Shown: positions 54,215 through 63,770 of the stretch, one piece after another | Position numbering within the stretch: position 1 is the stretch's first letter | Layout of the letters: each line of letters opens with the position of its first letter | Assembly (NCBI GenBank): GCA_016931515.1 | Contig: JAFGEQ010000005.1 | Coordinates: forward strand, 215,617-279,616 | Direction: 5' to 3' | Origin: a candidate division CSSED10-310 bacterium | Lineage (GTDB): Bacteria > CSSED10-310 | Length of the DNA stretch: 64,000 nt | Position numbers and translations under genes: made by a program | Notes under the pieces: generated by a model | Told to the model about the DNA's origin: nothing | The model's database searches: none | Seen by the model: only the letters and a program-made list of their open reading frames with translations

Positions 54215-55162
54215 ATGGCGAATGAGATGCAGGGTCTTTCTCGCCGGAAAATCCTTATTTTTACAGCGAAAATAGCTGTTTCAATTGCAATCCTATGGGT
54301 CGTTTTCAGCTACCTCGGCTCGGCCCAGACCCGCATCATTCTCCGCCGCGCTCGGCCGGGCTGGATCGGCATGGGTGCACTTTTTATTGTCTCGGTCCAG
54401 GTCGTGAAAGCATGGCGTTTCAGGGAACTCGGCCGGGTCCTCAACCAGCCGATCCCCTTCTACCGTTGTCTCCTGGCTCATCTGATCGTTCCGATTCTGG
54501 GGTTCATTACACCGGGGAAGCTCGGAGAAGGTTTTAAGATCGTCTTTCTGCAGGCTTCCAGGAAGGAACTCGGTTTTTTATTCATTATCGAGCGAATTCA
54601 GGATCTGCTGATGCTGCTTGCGGTGGCCGGCTTTGGGTTCGCTTTCTCGGATTTCTATATCATCACCTACCTGGTCATGGCAGGGATCGTTGCAGCCGGA
54701 ATCCTGGTGTTTCTCCGACTCGAATGGGTGATGAACGCGCTGACCCGGCGGCTGTTCAAACGGGAGTATTTTTCCGACAAATGGTTCCTGGAACGCTCCA
54801 AAAAACTGCTTACAATCACGTTCATAATCCCGTGCCTTCTGACAGTGCTCGTCTGGACCGTCACGTTCGCATCCTCCTACTGCTTTGCGAAATCCGTGGA
54901 TATCCCGCTATCCTACCCCAAAATCGCTCTGGTGTTTTCGTGGGCGGTCATCATGGGGCTCCTGTCCAGCCTTCCGGGCGGAGTCGGTGTCCGGGAGGGC
55001 GGTATCACCGTGCTCCTCGAAACCCTGTACGCCGTGCCGCGTCCTCTCGGTGCAGCGGTTGCCGCTATCAACCTCGGCATGCATTACATCACACTCACCG
55101 TGACGGCACTTGTCGCCTATACGCTCCACCAGCGCACCGGCCGGCCGTCAGCTGATGATTGA
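54215..55162 (+). CDS. UPF0104/LPG_synthase_TM flippase-like membrane protein
   Basis: This 315-residue protein has seven or eight TM helices and the family features [24 protein letters not shown] and [13 protein letters not shown]. This is the transmembrane domain of the lysylphosphatidylglycerol synthetase/AglD superfamily, which occurs alone in many glycan loci and is thought to move lipid-linked or phospholipid substrates. GGAGG precedes the ATG. It lies 12 bp after the SDR gene and overlaps an upstream reading of the acyltransferase. Confidence 0.87.
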   Translation: MANEMQGLSRRKILIFTAKIAVSIAILWVVFSYLGSAQTRIILRRARPGWIGMGALFIVSVQVVKAWRFRELGRVLNQPIPFYRCLLAHLIVPILGFITPGKLGEGFKIVFLQASRKELGFLFIIERIQDLLMLLAVAGFGFAFSDFYIITYLVMAGIVAAGILVFLRLEWVMNALTRRLFKREYFSDKWFLERSKKLLTITFIIPCLLTVLVWTVTFASSYCFAKSVDIPLSYPKIALVFSWAVIMGLLSSLPGGVGVREGGITVLLETLYAVPRPLGAAVAAINLGMHYITLTVTALVAYTLHQRTGRPSADD

Positions 55163-55218
55163 AGCCTTCATCCACTCCGACTATAATGCGTTCGGATTGC
55201 CATTCGGAGATACCGGTC

Positions 55219-55902
55219 GTGACTATTTGGATCGCCATAATTGTAGTAGCTGCCATCCTGCTTCTGGCAGGATTCCGGGGCTATATCCGCAAGCTGCATG
55301 TGTCCATCGGCCTGTGCCGGTTCGTGTGGGAATACCTTCTGCTGGAACCCGTCGTCTTTCTGTTCCGGTGGTGCCCTGGCGGATACGGCATTGTTGCGCG
55401 CTACGTTCTGTATAAACTCCTTCTGAAACACCAGGGCCGGAATGTGACGATCCGGGACGGCGTCAAAATCATGTATCCGGAGCGCGTCAGTATCGGCGAT
55501 AACTCCGGCGTCAACGACAGCTGCTTTCTGGAGGGAACGGGCGGTATTACAATCGGGCGCTTCGTCAGGCTGGCTCCCCGCGTGGAGATCATGACGAGCA
55601 ATCACAATTTCTCCGATCCCGATGTCCCGATAAAACTCCAGGGACTGACCGCGAAACCGGTGACGATCCAGGATGACGTCTGGGTGGGCATCGGCGTTCT
55701 TGTTACGTCCGGTGTGACGATCGGACAAGGAGCGGTGGTTGCCGGCCACGCCGTCGTGACCCGGGATGTGCCTCCGTTCAGCATCGTGGGAGGAATTCCC
55801 GCAGCGGTGATCGGGTGGAGGAAGACACCGGAAGCGGTCGGCGAGGCGGCCGGTGCGGGTCCCGGAGCAGATACCGGGCATGATCCGGAGGCGCCGGCTT
55901 GA
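55219..55902 (+). CDS. Membrane-anchored left-handed beta-helix acyltransferase (WbbJ-like)
   Basis: This 227-residue protein has a TM helix (about 3-21), then hexapeptide repeats forming a left-handed beta-helix: [64 protein letters not shown] and the closing [20 protein letters not shown]. This is the galactoside/maltose O-acetyltransferase type with the catalytic His in SNHNF, probably O-acetylating the polymer. GTG at 55219 has GGAGA 8 nt upstream; a TTG at 55159 in a 4-nt overlap with the preceding stop is an alternative adding 20 residues. Confidence 0.87.
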   Translation: MTIWIAIIVVAAILLLAGFRGYIRKLHVSIGLCRFVWEYLLLEPVVFLFRWCPGGYGIVARYVLYKLLLKHQGRNVTIRDGVKIMYPERVSIGDNSGVNDSCFLEGTGGITIGRFVRLAPRVEIMTSNHNFSDPDVPIKLQGLTAKPVTIQDDVWVGIGVLVTSGVTIGQGAVVAGHAVVTRDVPPFSIVGGIPAAVIGWRKTPEAVGEAAGAGPGADTGHDPEAPA

Positions 55903-56744
55903 CCATGCCAACCCCGGGCAGCACCGAGCAGTTCAATCCGATGAGCCCTGATTCCGCTGGGAATGCGGAGGGGGCACCGGTTCAGGAGAACTGTCAATCG
56001 CAGGTATCGATCAATAATCCGGAAGGTCTGAAGGTTGCCGTCATCATCCCGGTTTTCAACGAGGAAGCGATTATCGGCGGAGTGCTGGACGCCATCCCCC
56101 GTCACTTCACGGACCGGATCATTGTGATTGACGACGGCTCCACCGACGGAACACCTGATGTCCTGGCCTCCCGGTCCGGGTGGCTCAATGTGATCCGCCA
56201 CGAACATCAGTGTTACATCGGCGTATCCATCCGGGACGGGCTCCGCATGGCGCACCGCCTGGGCATGGACGTCGTCGTGATTTTCGCAGGGAACGGCAAA
56301 GACGATCCGAAGCAGATACCGCGGCTGTTGAAACCGATCCTGGAGAACGGGATGGACTACGTTCAGGGATCGAGGTATCTGGAGGGCGGGAAGTTTAATA
56401 AAATGCCGCGGCACAGACGGGTGGTGACACGAATCTATCCGCTCCTGCTGAGATTGTTCACCGGATTCCACGCGACGGACGGCACCAACGGGTACCGCTC
56501 CTACCGCCTGAAAATTCTGGATGATCCGAGGATTGATATCGATCAGACGTGGCTGGATGAATGCCTCGAATATTACCTGGCTCTGCGTATCCTGCAGTGC
56601 GGCTACCCGGCGTGCGAAGTACCCGTCTCGAAAATCTATCCGTCCACCACGGTTTACCGGCGTTATACCAAGGTACGTCCCGGAATCGGCTGGATGAATC
56701 GCCTGAAACCCATGCTGTACTGCGGTATAATGCGGCGGAGATGA
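55899..56744 (+). CDS. Family 2 glycosyltransferase (DPM1-like)
   Basis: This 281-residue GT-A enzyme has [21 protein letters not shown], nucleotide-binding [10 protein letters not shown], then [19 protein letters not shown] in the place of the usual DADGQ motif, and [10 protein letters not shown]. This variant belongs to a known GT2 subgroup that transfers sugar to lipid carriers. About 45 N-terminal residues precede the domain and look disordered. TTG at 55899 has GGAGG 7 nt upstream and overlaps the previous stop; ATG at 55905 is possible. A 173-bp gap follows it, in which I see no clear promoter. Confidence 0.88.
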   Translation: MTMPTPGSTEQFNPMSPDSAGNAEGAPVQENCQSQVSINNPEGLKVAVIIPVFNEEAIIGGVLDAIPRHFTDRIIVIDDGSTDGTPDVLASRSGWLNVIRHEHQCYIGVSIRDGLRMAHRLGMDVVVIFAGNGKDDPKQIPRLLKPILENGMDYVQGSRYLEGGKFNKMPRHRRVVTRIYPLLLRLFTGFHATDGTNGYRSYRLKILDDPRIDIDQTWLDECLEYYLALRILQCGYPACEVPVSKIYPSTTVYRRYTKVRPGIGWMNRLKPMLYCGIMRRR

Positions 56745-56917
56745 TCCGGCTGCCGATCCGTTGATGCACAGGACGTGACAGTGTGCTAGGATGATGCGGA
56801 ATCGTGTGCTGTCGGCGAGCGGCGGATCCCTTAATACGGGTATCGGTTCCGTTGCTCCGGTTCCGGACGACTGCATCGGATCGGCGGCATCTGAAACGCT
56901 GGAAGGAGCTGCGTGGT

Positions 56918-57988
56918 ATGAACTTGAACTTCGCGCTGGTCGGTTGCGGTCGAATTGCATCAAAGTATGGTGAAATCCTTCGGGGAAACCACGTGCGGAA
57001 CGCAACGCTGGTTGCCGCATGCGATATCAATCCGGAACGCGCCCGGTCGTTTGGAGACCGGTTCGGTATTCCGGTTTATCCCGATGCCCACCGGATGATA
57101 CAGACGGAAAAGAATATCGATGTGCTGTGCATCCTGACACCGAGCGGCCTGCATGCGGAGCACTGTATTGATCTGACACAGTATAAAAAACACATGGTTG
57201 TGGAAAAACCGATGGCTCTGACCATCGATGACGCGGATGATATGATCCATGCATGCGACCGCGCCGGCGTCAGGTTGTTTGTCGTGAAACAGAATCGATA
57301 CAATCCTCCGGTGCAGCGTCTGCGGAAAGCTCTGGATGAGAACCGGTTCGGCCGGCTGGTGATGGGCACTGTCCGCGTCCGGTGGTGCAGGCACCAGGAT
57401 TATTACGATCAGGACGACTGGCGCGGCACATGGTCACTCGACGGCGGCGTCTTCACCAATCAGGCCAGCCACCATGTGGATCTGCTGGAGTGGATGCTCG
57501 GCGATCCCGTGTCGGTCTTCGCCAAGTCCAGCACCAAGCTGGTGGATATCGAGGTGGAGAACAGCGGCGTAGCGGTGCTGAAATTCCGGGAGGATGTTCT
57601 GGGAGTGATCGAGGTGACGACCGCCACGCGGCCGACGGATCTGGAAGGCAGCATCAGCATACTGGGGGAGAAGGGGAGTGTCGTGATCGGCGGTTTCGCA
57701 GTCAACGAGATCCAGACCTGGAATTTCATCGACCATCGTCCGGACGACGACCGGGTGTTCGCGGAAACCATCGAAAGGCCCCCCAATGTCTATGGATTCG
57801 GGCATATCCCCTATCTTGAGAACGTCGTGAACTGCATCCAGCGCGACGAACGGGCACTTGTGGATGGGCTTGAGGGCAGGAAATCCCTCGAACTCATTTC
57901 CGCGATCTATGAATCCATCGAAACCGGCCGGGAAGTGTTTTTGCGCTTCCTGCCCAAGAAGTGCCGGCTGGGTATGAAGCATGGATAG
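56918..57988 (+). CDS. Gfo/Idh/MocA dehydrogenase, WbpB-like
   Basis: This 356-residue NAD(P)-dependent oxidoreductase has FALVGCGRIASKYG (Rossmann motif), VEKPMALT with the catalytic Lys, QNRYNPP, WRGTWSLDGGVFTNQASHHVDLLEW and VEVTTATRPTDLEGSI. These resemble WbpB/WlbA, which oxidises C3 of UDP-GlcNAc-derived uronic acids. The start is ATG at 56918 with AAGGAG upstream; the longer open frame is unsupported. It overlaps the acetyltransferase gene by 8 nt, and an aminotransferase follows. That is the set WbpB, WbpD, WbpE needed to install a 3-acetamido group. Confidence 0.88.
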   Translation: MNLNFALVGCGRIASKYGEILRGNHVRNATLVAACDINPERARSFGDRFGIPVYPDAHRMIQTEKNIDVLCILTPSGLHAEHCIDLTQYKKHMVVEKPMALTIDDADDMIHACDRAGVRLFVVKQNRYNPPVQRLRKALDENRFGRLVMGTVRVRWCRHQDYYDQDDWRGTWSLDGGVFTNQASHHVDLLEWMLGDPVSVFAKSSTKLVDIEVENSGVAVLKFREDVLGVIEVTTATRPTDLEGSISILGEKGSVVIGGFAVNEIQTWNFIDHRPDDDRVFAETIERPPNVYGFGHIPYLENVVNCIQRDERALVDGLEGRKSLELISAIYESIETGREVFLRFLPKKCRLGMKHG

Positions 57989-58631
57989 CCAGGTTCTCCA
58001 GTGGGTCCGTTTCGAGGGAGCCCATGACATCGGGCCGTTCTGCCTGATCGGTCAGCCATTCCGGGGAATGACGGAAGATGATGCGCTGACGACGATCGGG
58101 TCCGATGCCATTATCCGCTCCCATACGGTCATCTACACGGGCAATGTGATCGGCAGACATTTTCAGACCGGCCACCATGTGTTCATCCGGGAATTGAACC
58201 GGATCGGCGACAATGTGTCGGTCGGGACGCTGTCGGTGATCGAGCATCATGTTCTGATCGGCAACCGGGTCCGGCTGCATACACAGGTATTTATTCCGGA
58301 GTTCAGCATCCTGGAGGACGATTGCTGGATCGGCCCGAATGTCGTTCTCACCAATGCACCCTATCCGCGCGGATCGCGGGTCAAGGCGGAGTTGAGAGGC
58401 GCACGGATTTGCCGGGAGGCGAAAGTCGGCGCCAACGCAACGCTTTTGCCGGGAATCGTGATCGGCCGCGGAGCCCTGGTTGGTGCCGGATCCGTTGTCA
58501 CGAAGGATGTTCCGGAGTTCACGGTTGTGGCCGGTAATCCGGCTTGCGTGCGCGGAAGCGTGTTCGATCTGAAATACGATGACGGTGAACAGGTTTATTT
58601 CCAACCGGAGGACATCACGGATGGCATCTGA
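57981..58631 (+). CDS. Left-handed beta-helix N-acetyltransferase, WbpD-like
   Basis: This 216-residue hexapeptide-repeat transferase has segments GPFCLIGQPFRG, TTIGSDAIIRSHTVIYTGNVIG, HHVFIRELNRIGDNVSVGTLSVIEHHVLIG, WIGPNVVLTNAPYP and the closing VTKDVPEFTVVAGNPACVRG. It should use acetyl-CoA to acetylate the 3-amino group made by the following aminotransferase, as WbpD or QdtC/FdtC do. Its start overlaps the dehydrogenase by 8 nt and its end overlaps the aminotransferase by 11 nt. Confidence 0.87.
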   Translation: MDSQVLQWVRFEGAHDIGPFCLIGQPFRGMTEDDALTTIGSDAIIRSHTVIYTGNVIGRHFQTGHHVFIRELNRIGDNVSVGTLSVIEHHVLIGNRVRLHTQVFIPEFSILEDDCWIGPNVVLTNAPYPRGSRVKAELRGARICREAKVGANATLLPGIVIGRGALVGAGSVVTKDVPEFTVVAGNPACVRGSVFDLKYDDGEQVYFQPEDITDGI

Positions 58632-59751
58632 TACTTCCCGTCCGCCACGGATACCGCTGGTCGATCTAAAGGCTCAGTATAGAGCGATCAAGGGTGAAAT
58701 CGATGAGGCTGTCAGAAGCGTTATCGAGAATGCGGCATTCATCATGGGTCGCCACGTAACCGGTCTTGAAGAATCGTTCGCCGCCCTGTGCGGAGCGGGA
58801 TACGGCATCGGTGTCAGTTCCGCAACCACAGGTCTCCACCTGGTGCTTCATGCCATGGGAATCGGCCCCGGTGATGAGGTCATACTGCCGTCCCTGACGT
58901 TCATCGCCACGGCGGAGGCGGTCTGCCATGCCGGAGCGGCTCCTGTTTTTGCGGATGTCGATCCGGCCGCGTTGACGATGGATCCGGACAGTGTGCGCCG
59001 GTCGATCACTGACCGGACGAGAGCCATCATTCCGGTGCATCTCTACGGCCGGTGCGCGAACATGGATCATCTGGTTCCGATGGCTCGTGGGCATGGTCTT
59101 CGCATTGTCGAGGATGCCGCCCAGGCACACGGCGCTTTCTGCTCCGCCGGCAGGGCCGGAAGCCTCGGAGATGCGGCCGTATTCAGCTTTTATCCGGGTA
59201 AAAACCTTGGCGCATTCGGAGACGGCGGAATGATTACGACATCGGACTGCGATCTGTACCAGCGGATGCACATGCTGGCGAATCACGGCCGGACGGACAA
59301 ATATGTGCACGAGATGATCGGCTACAACTACCGGCTGGATGCCCTGCAGGCGGCTGTTGTGGCGGTGAAGCTGAAACACCTGACCCGCTGGAACGGCAGG
59401 CGGCTGGAGCTGGCGCGACGGTATAACGCGCATTTCGGGTCATTGCGGTGCATTGCGCCGGAGGCTCCGGACGGTCACGTTTTCCACCTCTACATCCTGC
59501 AGGTTGCAGAGCGCGACAGGCTGATCGAAGCGCTCCATGAGCGGAGCATCGATTCCGGGATTCATTACCCGGTACCCTGCCATCGGCAGCCATGCTTCAG
59601 GGGCCGCCGGACCGGCCCGCTCCCGGTGACCGAATCGGTTGTGCCCCGGCTGATATCTCTGCCTTTATACCCTGAAATGACCGGGAGCGATCAGGATCGT
59701 GTCATCGACGTCGTTGACACGCATTGCCGGCGTTATCCGCTGGAGTTGTAA
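58621..59751 (+). CDS. DegT/DnrJ/EryC1/StrS aminotransferase, WbpE-like
   Basis: This 376-residue PLP enzyme has RIPLVDLKAQY, SSATTGLHL, PSLTFIATAEA, IVEDAAQAHG and SFYPGKNLGAFGDGG with the PLP-binding K194. It transaminates a 3-keto sugar nucleotide to the 3-amino form. The start is ATG at 58621, with GGAGG 9 nt upstream; the open frame 14 codons further lies inside the acetyltransferase. With the dehydrogenase and acetyltransferase it completes a WbpB/E/D-like route. Glutamate would be the usual amino donor. Confidence 0.9.
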   Translation: MASDTSRPPRIPLVDLKAQYRAIKGEIDEAVRSVIENAAFIMGRHVTGLEESFAALCGAGYGIGVSSATTGLHLVLHAMGIGPGDEVILPSLTFIATAEAVCHAGAAPVFADVDPAALTMDPDSVRRSITDRTRAIIPVHLYGRCANMDHLVPMARGHGLRIVEDAAQAHGAFCSAGRAGSLGDAAVFSFYPGKNLGAFGDGGMITTSDCDLYQRMHMLANHGRTDKYVHEMIGYNYRLDALQAAVVAVKLKHLTRWNGRRLELARRYNAHFGSLRCIAPEAPDGHVFHLYILQVAERDRLIEALHERSIDSGIHYPVPCHRQPCFRGRRTGPLPVTESVVPRLISLPLYPEMTGSDQDRVIDVVDTHCRRYPLEL

Positions 59752-59763
59752 GGCCGCCGTCTT

Positions 59764-60678
59764 ATGCAGAAACGGTCCATTCTGAAATCAGCCATTGCGG
59801 TGACCCGGCCCCGATTCCTGCTTCTGGTGCCGGCCTGTGTGCTGGCCGGAACGGCGACGGCTGCCATGGAGCTAGACGCGGTACCCTGGTTCCGTGTGCT
59901 GGTCGTTTTATTCGGCGCCATAGCGGCGCACATGAGTGTCAACGCGCTCAATGAATATCAGGATTTCCGGTCGGGGCTCGATATGAAGACCCGGCGGACT
60001 CCTTTTTCAGGCGGAACCGGCACGTTGCCGGCGCATCCGGAGGCAGCCTTTGCCGCTTTGATCACCGGCATTGTCTGTCTGTTCATTGCGGGAGCAGTTG
60101 GAGTGTATGTATCTGTCGTCACAGGCTGGAAAGTGTGGATACCGGCTGTCGCGGGAACTCTGACCATCGTGTTTTATACCGGGCAGATCAACCGGAACCC
60201 GTTTCTGTGCCTGATCGCGCCGGGCATCGGGTTCGGATCATGTATGGTTCTGGGGACGCATTACGCCCTCGCCGGTTCATTTTCGCCGCCGGCCTGGCTG
60301 ATCTCCATGATCCCGTTTTTTCAGGTCAGCAACCTGCTGCTGCTGAACCAGTTTCCCGATGTGGACGCGGACAGGAGCATCGGCCGAAGGCATTTTCCGA
60401 TCGTAATCGGGCGCAAAAAAAGCGCTGTCATTTACCTGGCATTTTCCCTGGGAGCTTTCGCCGTCATCATTGCCGGTTCAGTGTTCGCCGTTCTTCCGCC
60501 GGGCGCCCTGGCCGGATTGTTCATGCTGGTGTTTGCCGTTCCGATGCATATCGGTGTGTTCCGGCATGCCGATGACGTCGACCGGTTGCAGCCCTTCATG
60601 GGGATGAATGTGCTGGTGACGATCCTGACGCCGGCGCTGACGGCGGTGGGGATGTTGATTACGGTAAGCCATTCGTGA
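59764..60678 (+). CDS. UbiA-family prenyltransferase
   Basis: This 304-residue membrane protein has about eight helices and the two Asp-rich motifs of UbiA enzymes: SVNALNEYQDFRSGLD near residue 60 and NQFPDVDADRSIG near 198. RRTPFSGGTGTLP after the first motif resembles MenA-like members. Possible roles are quinone prenylation or synthesis of a prenyl-linked sugar carrier; the position directly after the WbpE-like gene (12 bp) does not decide. The ribosome site is weak (TAAGG). A palindromic repeat follows it. Confidence 0.87.
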   Translation: MQKRSILKSAIAVTRPRFLLLVPACVLAGTATAAMELDAVPWFRVLVVLFGAIAAHMSVNALNEYQDFRSGLDMKTRRTPFSGGTGTLPAHPEAAFAALITGIVCLFIAGAVGVYVSVVTGWKVWIPAVAGTLTIVFYTGQINRNPFLCLIAPGIGFGSCMVLGTHYALAGSFSPPAWLISMIPFFQVSNLLLLNQFPDVDADRSIGRRHFPIVIGRKKSAVIYLAFSLGAFAVIIAGSVFAVLPPGALAGLFMLVFAVPMHIGVFRHADDVDRLQPFMGMNVLVTILTPALTAVGMLITVSHS

Positions 60679-60985
60679 TCATCATGGCGCATAATGGGTG
60701 AACACGAGGTTCACCCATACGGCCGAGTATCGAAGACCATCCGACCGCATGATGCGGCGCAGTCAAGCAGCGCCCTTACTGTAAAAGACTTATCGGTTCG
60801 CAATAACATGGAGCGAAGGTTTTTTGCCCTTACCAAAAAAGTATGATGTGACATCATGTTTAGGTAATCCATGACTGTTACGCTGACATCAAACCAGCCG
60901 TACGCTTGTATTTTCAACCATGGTGAAATATGTAGGAGCAATCATTCGTTTGAATGACATGTCAACAGATTGAGGGAGATTTCGC
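60679..60985. other. Intergenic region with palindromic repeat and dyad
   Basis: These 307 bp hold no gene I can support. They contain a repeat copy at 60681-60775, a T6G/CA6 stem at 60820-60840, and the dyad ATGATGT-G-ACATCAT at 60843-60857 that overlaps a TATGAT hexamer. The latter could be an operator/-10 for the LtaS-like gene. Confidence 0.55.
60681..60775 (+). repeat. Palindromic intergenic repeat, long form A
   Basis: ATGGGTGAAC (60694-60703), a 5-nt loop, then GTTCACCCAT make a perfect 10-bp hairpin. The left flank ATCATGGCGCA matches ATCATGACGCA before the hairpin at 63783. The right flank with ACCATCCG and a CGCA-containing tail matches that at about 63876-63898. A second GC-rich inverted segment closes the unit. 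Confidence 0.65.
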
Positions 60986-63013
60986 ATGACTCGTTCGAAT
61001 ACAACATCTATCAATCCATGGTTGCTTCTACCCGGATCGGTGCGAACCACCCTTCTGCTTGCCGCGTATCATGTCATCATTTTTTCGATATTCCGAGTGT
61101 TGTTTTACCTGGTGTTCAGAGGTGCCTCCGAGAATCCCCTGCATCCGGTCCCTTTCTTTGCCTGGTATCTTGGGTTCAAGTTTGATGTGCGTCTGGCAAT
61201 GCTCGTCAACCTGCCGTTTCTGGCTCTTTCCTGGATAAAATGGCTGAGTTACAACCGAGGCGGGATGGTCCGAACGATATGGCATGTATTTTATGCCTTA
61301 ATCGGTACCGGTCTTTTTCTCATGTATTTTGTCGATTTCGGTCATTTCGCGTATGTCCATTCACGGCTGAACAGCGAACTTCTCGATCAGATGGTGTCGC
61401 TGGGTGTCGCCCTGCAGATGGTATGGGAGAGTTACCCGGTTATCTGGGGATTATTCGGTCTCATGGTTCTCGTGTCATCATACACATGGATCGCAAAACG
61501 CATTCTGTCGATTCCATTCCAGCCTGTGAATCCAGCGGCGATAAGAGGAATTCGGACGAGCGTGACAATTGTGACGGTGCTGCTCATCCTGTTCGGAATA
61601 TATGGAAAATTCTCCTGGTATCCGCTCCGGTGGAGCGATGCGTTCTATTCTCCCGACGACTTCACATCAATGGTCGCTCTGAATCCGGTGTTGTATTTCA
61701 ACGATACATTGCCTCATCGTACCCGCGCATTTGATGAAACTGCCGTCAAGAAGCATTACGCCTTGATGGCAAAAATGCTGCAAGTGGATAATCCGGATCC
61801 GGAAACGTTGAATTTCAAACGCGTCCATCACTCGGCAAATCCTCCGGAAACACCTCCCAATATCATCCTGATTCATCTGGAATCGTTTGCCGGTTTTAAA
61901 ACCGGGATCATGGGAAACAATCTGGATGCAACCCCTTATTTTGACGATATGGCTCGCCGATCAGTGCTGTTCACGCATTTTTTCGTTACGAGACCGCCGA
62001 CCGCCCGGTCAATCTATGCGGCGTTGTTCGGAGTTCCCGATATATATCCCCATCGATCGGTCTCCAGAAACCCGAGTTTGATTCCCCAGCGAACCCTGAT
62101 AAATGCTCTGACCGGTTACCAGACGTTTTACTTTATCGGCGGCAGTGCGACGTGGGGTAACATCCGGGGCCTTCTGCATCATAACATACCGGGGTTGAGG
62201 ATTTACGAAGAGGGAGATTTCACGGCGGATCGGGTGGATGTGTGGGGCATATCGGATCTTGACCTGGTTCGGAAAGCCCACGACGTTTTTTCGGTTCAGC
62301 AAGAACCGTTTTTCGCGTTCATCCAGACATCGGGAAATCATCGCCCCTACAGTATTCCGGATGATTGTGGTAATTTTCAGGTGATTGATCTGGACGAAAC
62401 CACGGCAAAGGATAATGGTTTTGAGAGTGTCAAAGCGGTGAACGGGATGCGATTTATGGATTACTGCATTGGTGAGTGTATCCGCCTGGCATCGGGAGCT
62501 GATTACTTTGATAACACGATTTTCTGCATGTATGGCGATCACGGATCTCCATCGACAGCCGACAGCACCTACCAACGCCTGGGTCTGACCAGCAATCATG
62601 TGCCGATGGTGATCTATTCTCCCAGGTATTTTCCAACCGGGCAGATCATCGATATCACTGCCAGTTCTGTTGATCTGATGCCGACTCTGGTGGGTCTCGC
62701 GGGAAAATCCTATGTCAACTCAACAATGGGTCGGGATCTGCTTCAAACGCGCCCGCCGGATCTCCACTGCGGTTTCATCGATAACGGCCGGCGCATCGGC
62801 GTTGTTACAGATGATTATTTTCTACAATTGTTTCCCGGTGGCAGAACCTCTCTGCATGAATATCGGGCCGAGCACGGGTATGACGATGTGTCACCGGATC
62901 ATCCCGGAATAACGGCGGATCTGAAAACGCTGTGCGAAGCGATGTACAAATGTGCCCAGTACATGATGTACCATAACAGACCGGGGCCGGAAGAGATTGC
63001 CGCTGGTGGCTGA
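60986..63013 (+). CDS. LtaS-like sulfatase-fold phosphoglycerol/phosphoethanolamine transferase
   Basis: This 675-residue protein has five N-terminal TM helices (to about residue 205) and an extracytoplasmic sulfatase-fold domain: NIILIHLESFAGF (metal ligand E299), RPPTARS with the probable nucleophile T339, QTSGNHRPY and MYGDHGSPS. This is the arrangement of LtaS/OpgB-type enzymes that move phosphoglycerol from phosphatidylglycerol to glycans or lipids. GGGAG lies 8 nt before the ATG. In a diderm it may modify periplasmic glucans or surface polymer; the adjacent convergent phosphatase may be functionally linked. Confidence 0.88.
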   Translation: MTRSNTTSINPWLLLPGSVRTTLLLAAYHVIIFSIFRVLFYLVFRGASENPLHPVPFFAWYLGFKFDVRLAMLVNLPFLALSWIKWLSYNRGGMVRTIWHVFYALIGTGLFLMYFVDFGHFAYVHSRLNSELLDQMVSLGVALQMVWESYPVIWGLFGLMVLVSSYTWIAKRILSIPFQPVNPAAIRGIRTSVTIVTVLLILFGIYGKFSWYPLRWSDAFYSPDDFTSMVALNPVLYFNDTLPHRTRAFDETAVKKHYALMAKMLQVDNPDPETLNFKRVHHSANPPETPPNIILIHLESFAGFKTGIMGNNLDATPYFDDMARRSVLFTHFFVTRPPTARSIYAALFGVPDIYPHRSVSRNPSLIPQRTLINALTGYQTFYFIGGSATWGNIRGLLHHNIPGLRIYEEGDFTADRVDVWGISDLDLVRKAHDVFSVQQEPFFAFIQTSGNHRPYSIPDDCGNFQVIDLDETTAKDNGFESVKAVNGMRFMDYCIGECIRLASGADYFDNTIFCMYGDHGSPSTADSTYQRLGLTSNHVPMVIYSPRYFPTGQIIDITASSVDLMPTLVGLAGKSYVNSTMGRDLLQTRPPDLHCGFIDNGRRIGVVTDDYFLQLFPGGRTSLHEYRAEHGYDDVSPDHPGITADLKTLCEAMYKCAQYMMYHNRPGPEEIAAGG

Positions 63014-63025
63014 TTCCCTGTCCTC

Positions 63026-63649
63026 TCAGGATTCGCTGTCAGAACCAGGGGTTATTTGATTTGAGGTCTGATCGGTGAAAGTGGAACGAGTTTGATATTG
63101 CCGCAGAAATATCCCTTTCGGTTTGTCGGCTGCAAAAGAGCTTCCTGCGATGATCAGCCGGGTCGCACTGACGGCGTCATTCACCGACCAGCCGAGATAT
63201 TCGATCCGGTACAGCGCTGTGAACAGTTCCGCTCGCCCGGTACCATGATAGCAGTGGACCAGTATCGGGTAGGATTCCGAATCGTCCGTAACCTCAAAGA
63301 ACTGCTTGATCGTTTCGGGCTTTGGTACCTGTTTCGACGGTATGTTTGCATGCCGTACACCCGCCTGCTGCAGCACATCCCGCTCCTGAAGGATTTCATT
63401 CCATTCTTCGGGATTCAGTTTGTTGCCTGTGCCGGGATTACGCAGATCGATGACGGTTTTGATCCGGTGTCGATCCAGGCATTTTTTCAGTGTTTTGGGT
63501 GGCATAACACCGGATTTATAGAATCGGTCTTTTTCCACTTCCTGGAAGCGACAGTCGATGTTGACTCGTTTGATGTACCAGGCACCGCTTGTAACAGCTA
63601 CAAGAACTAACAGTATGAGCCAGATACGGCGAATGCGCCTGCTGGTCAC
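63026..63649 (-). CDS. Membrane-anchored dual-specificity/tyrosine phosphatase
   Basis: This 207-residue protein has an N-terminal TM helix (about 9-27) after an Arg-rich start, then a DSP-type phosphatase domain. Its loop HCYHGTGR has nucleophile C133 and R139 (HC-x5-R), and D68 in VIDLRNPG is a candidate. GTG at 63649 is set by AGGAGG 5 nt upstream; the frame extends 35 codons further without support. The positive-inside rule puts the catalytic domain in the periplasm, which is unusual for this family and suggests action on polymer or lipid phosphates rather than proteins. Confidence 0.86.
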   Translation of the reverse strand: MTSRRIRRIWLILLVLVAVTSGAWYIKRVNIDCRFQEVEKDRFYKSGVMPPKTLKKCLDRHRIKTVIDLRNPGTGNKLNPEEWNEILQERDVLQQAGVRHANIPSKQVPKPETIKQFFEVTDDSESYPILVHCYHGTGRAELFTALYRIEYLGWSVNDAVSATRLIIAGSSFAADKPKGIFLRQYQTRSTFTDQTSNQITPGSDSES

Positions 63650-63770
63650 GATGACCTCCTGAATCCTCAATTGTCCGCCAGGGTGCATCCCCGGCCCGGT
63701 AAAAAAATTATAGGCCATACGTTTCGGAATTGCACGTGATGGGTTCAAAATCATTATTGGTCAAGGGAAT

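Noticed and set aside
55168..55911. 247-codon open frame on the minus strand
   Set aside because: Antisense shadow of the left-handed beta-helix acyltransferase; no domain.
55602..57020. 472-codon open frame on the minus strand
   Set aside because: It lies antisense to the acyltransferase, GT2 and WbpB-like genes, has no recognisable domain, an unnatural His/Arg/Pro-rich composition and no ribosome site. It arises from GC-rich third positions of the real genes.
58666..59433. 255-codon open frame on the minus strand
   Set aside because: Antisense to the PLP aminotransferase, whose motifs and catalytic Lys are intact.
60711..60941. 76-codon open frame on the minus strand in an intergenic region
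   Set aside because: It runs through a palindromic repeat, has no ribosome site and no protein-like pattern.
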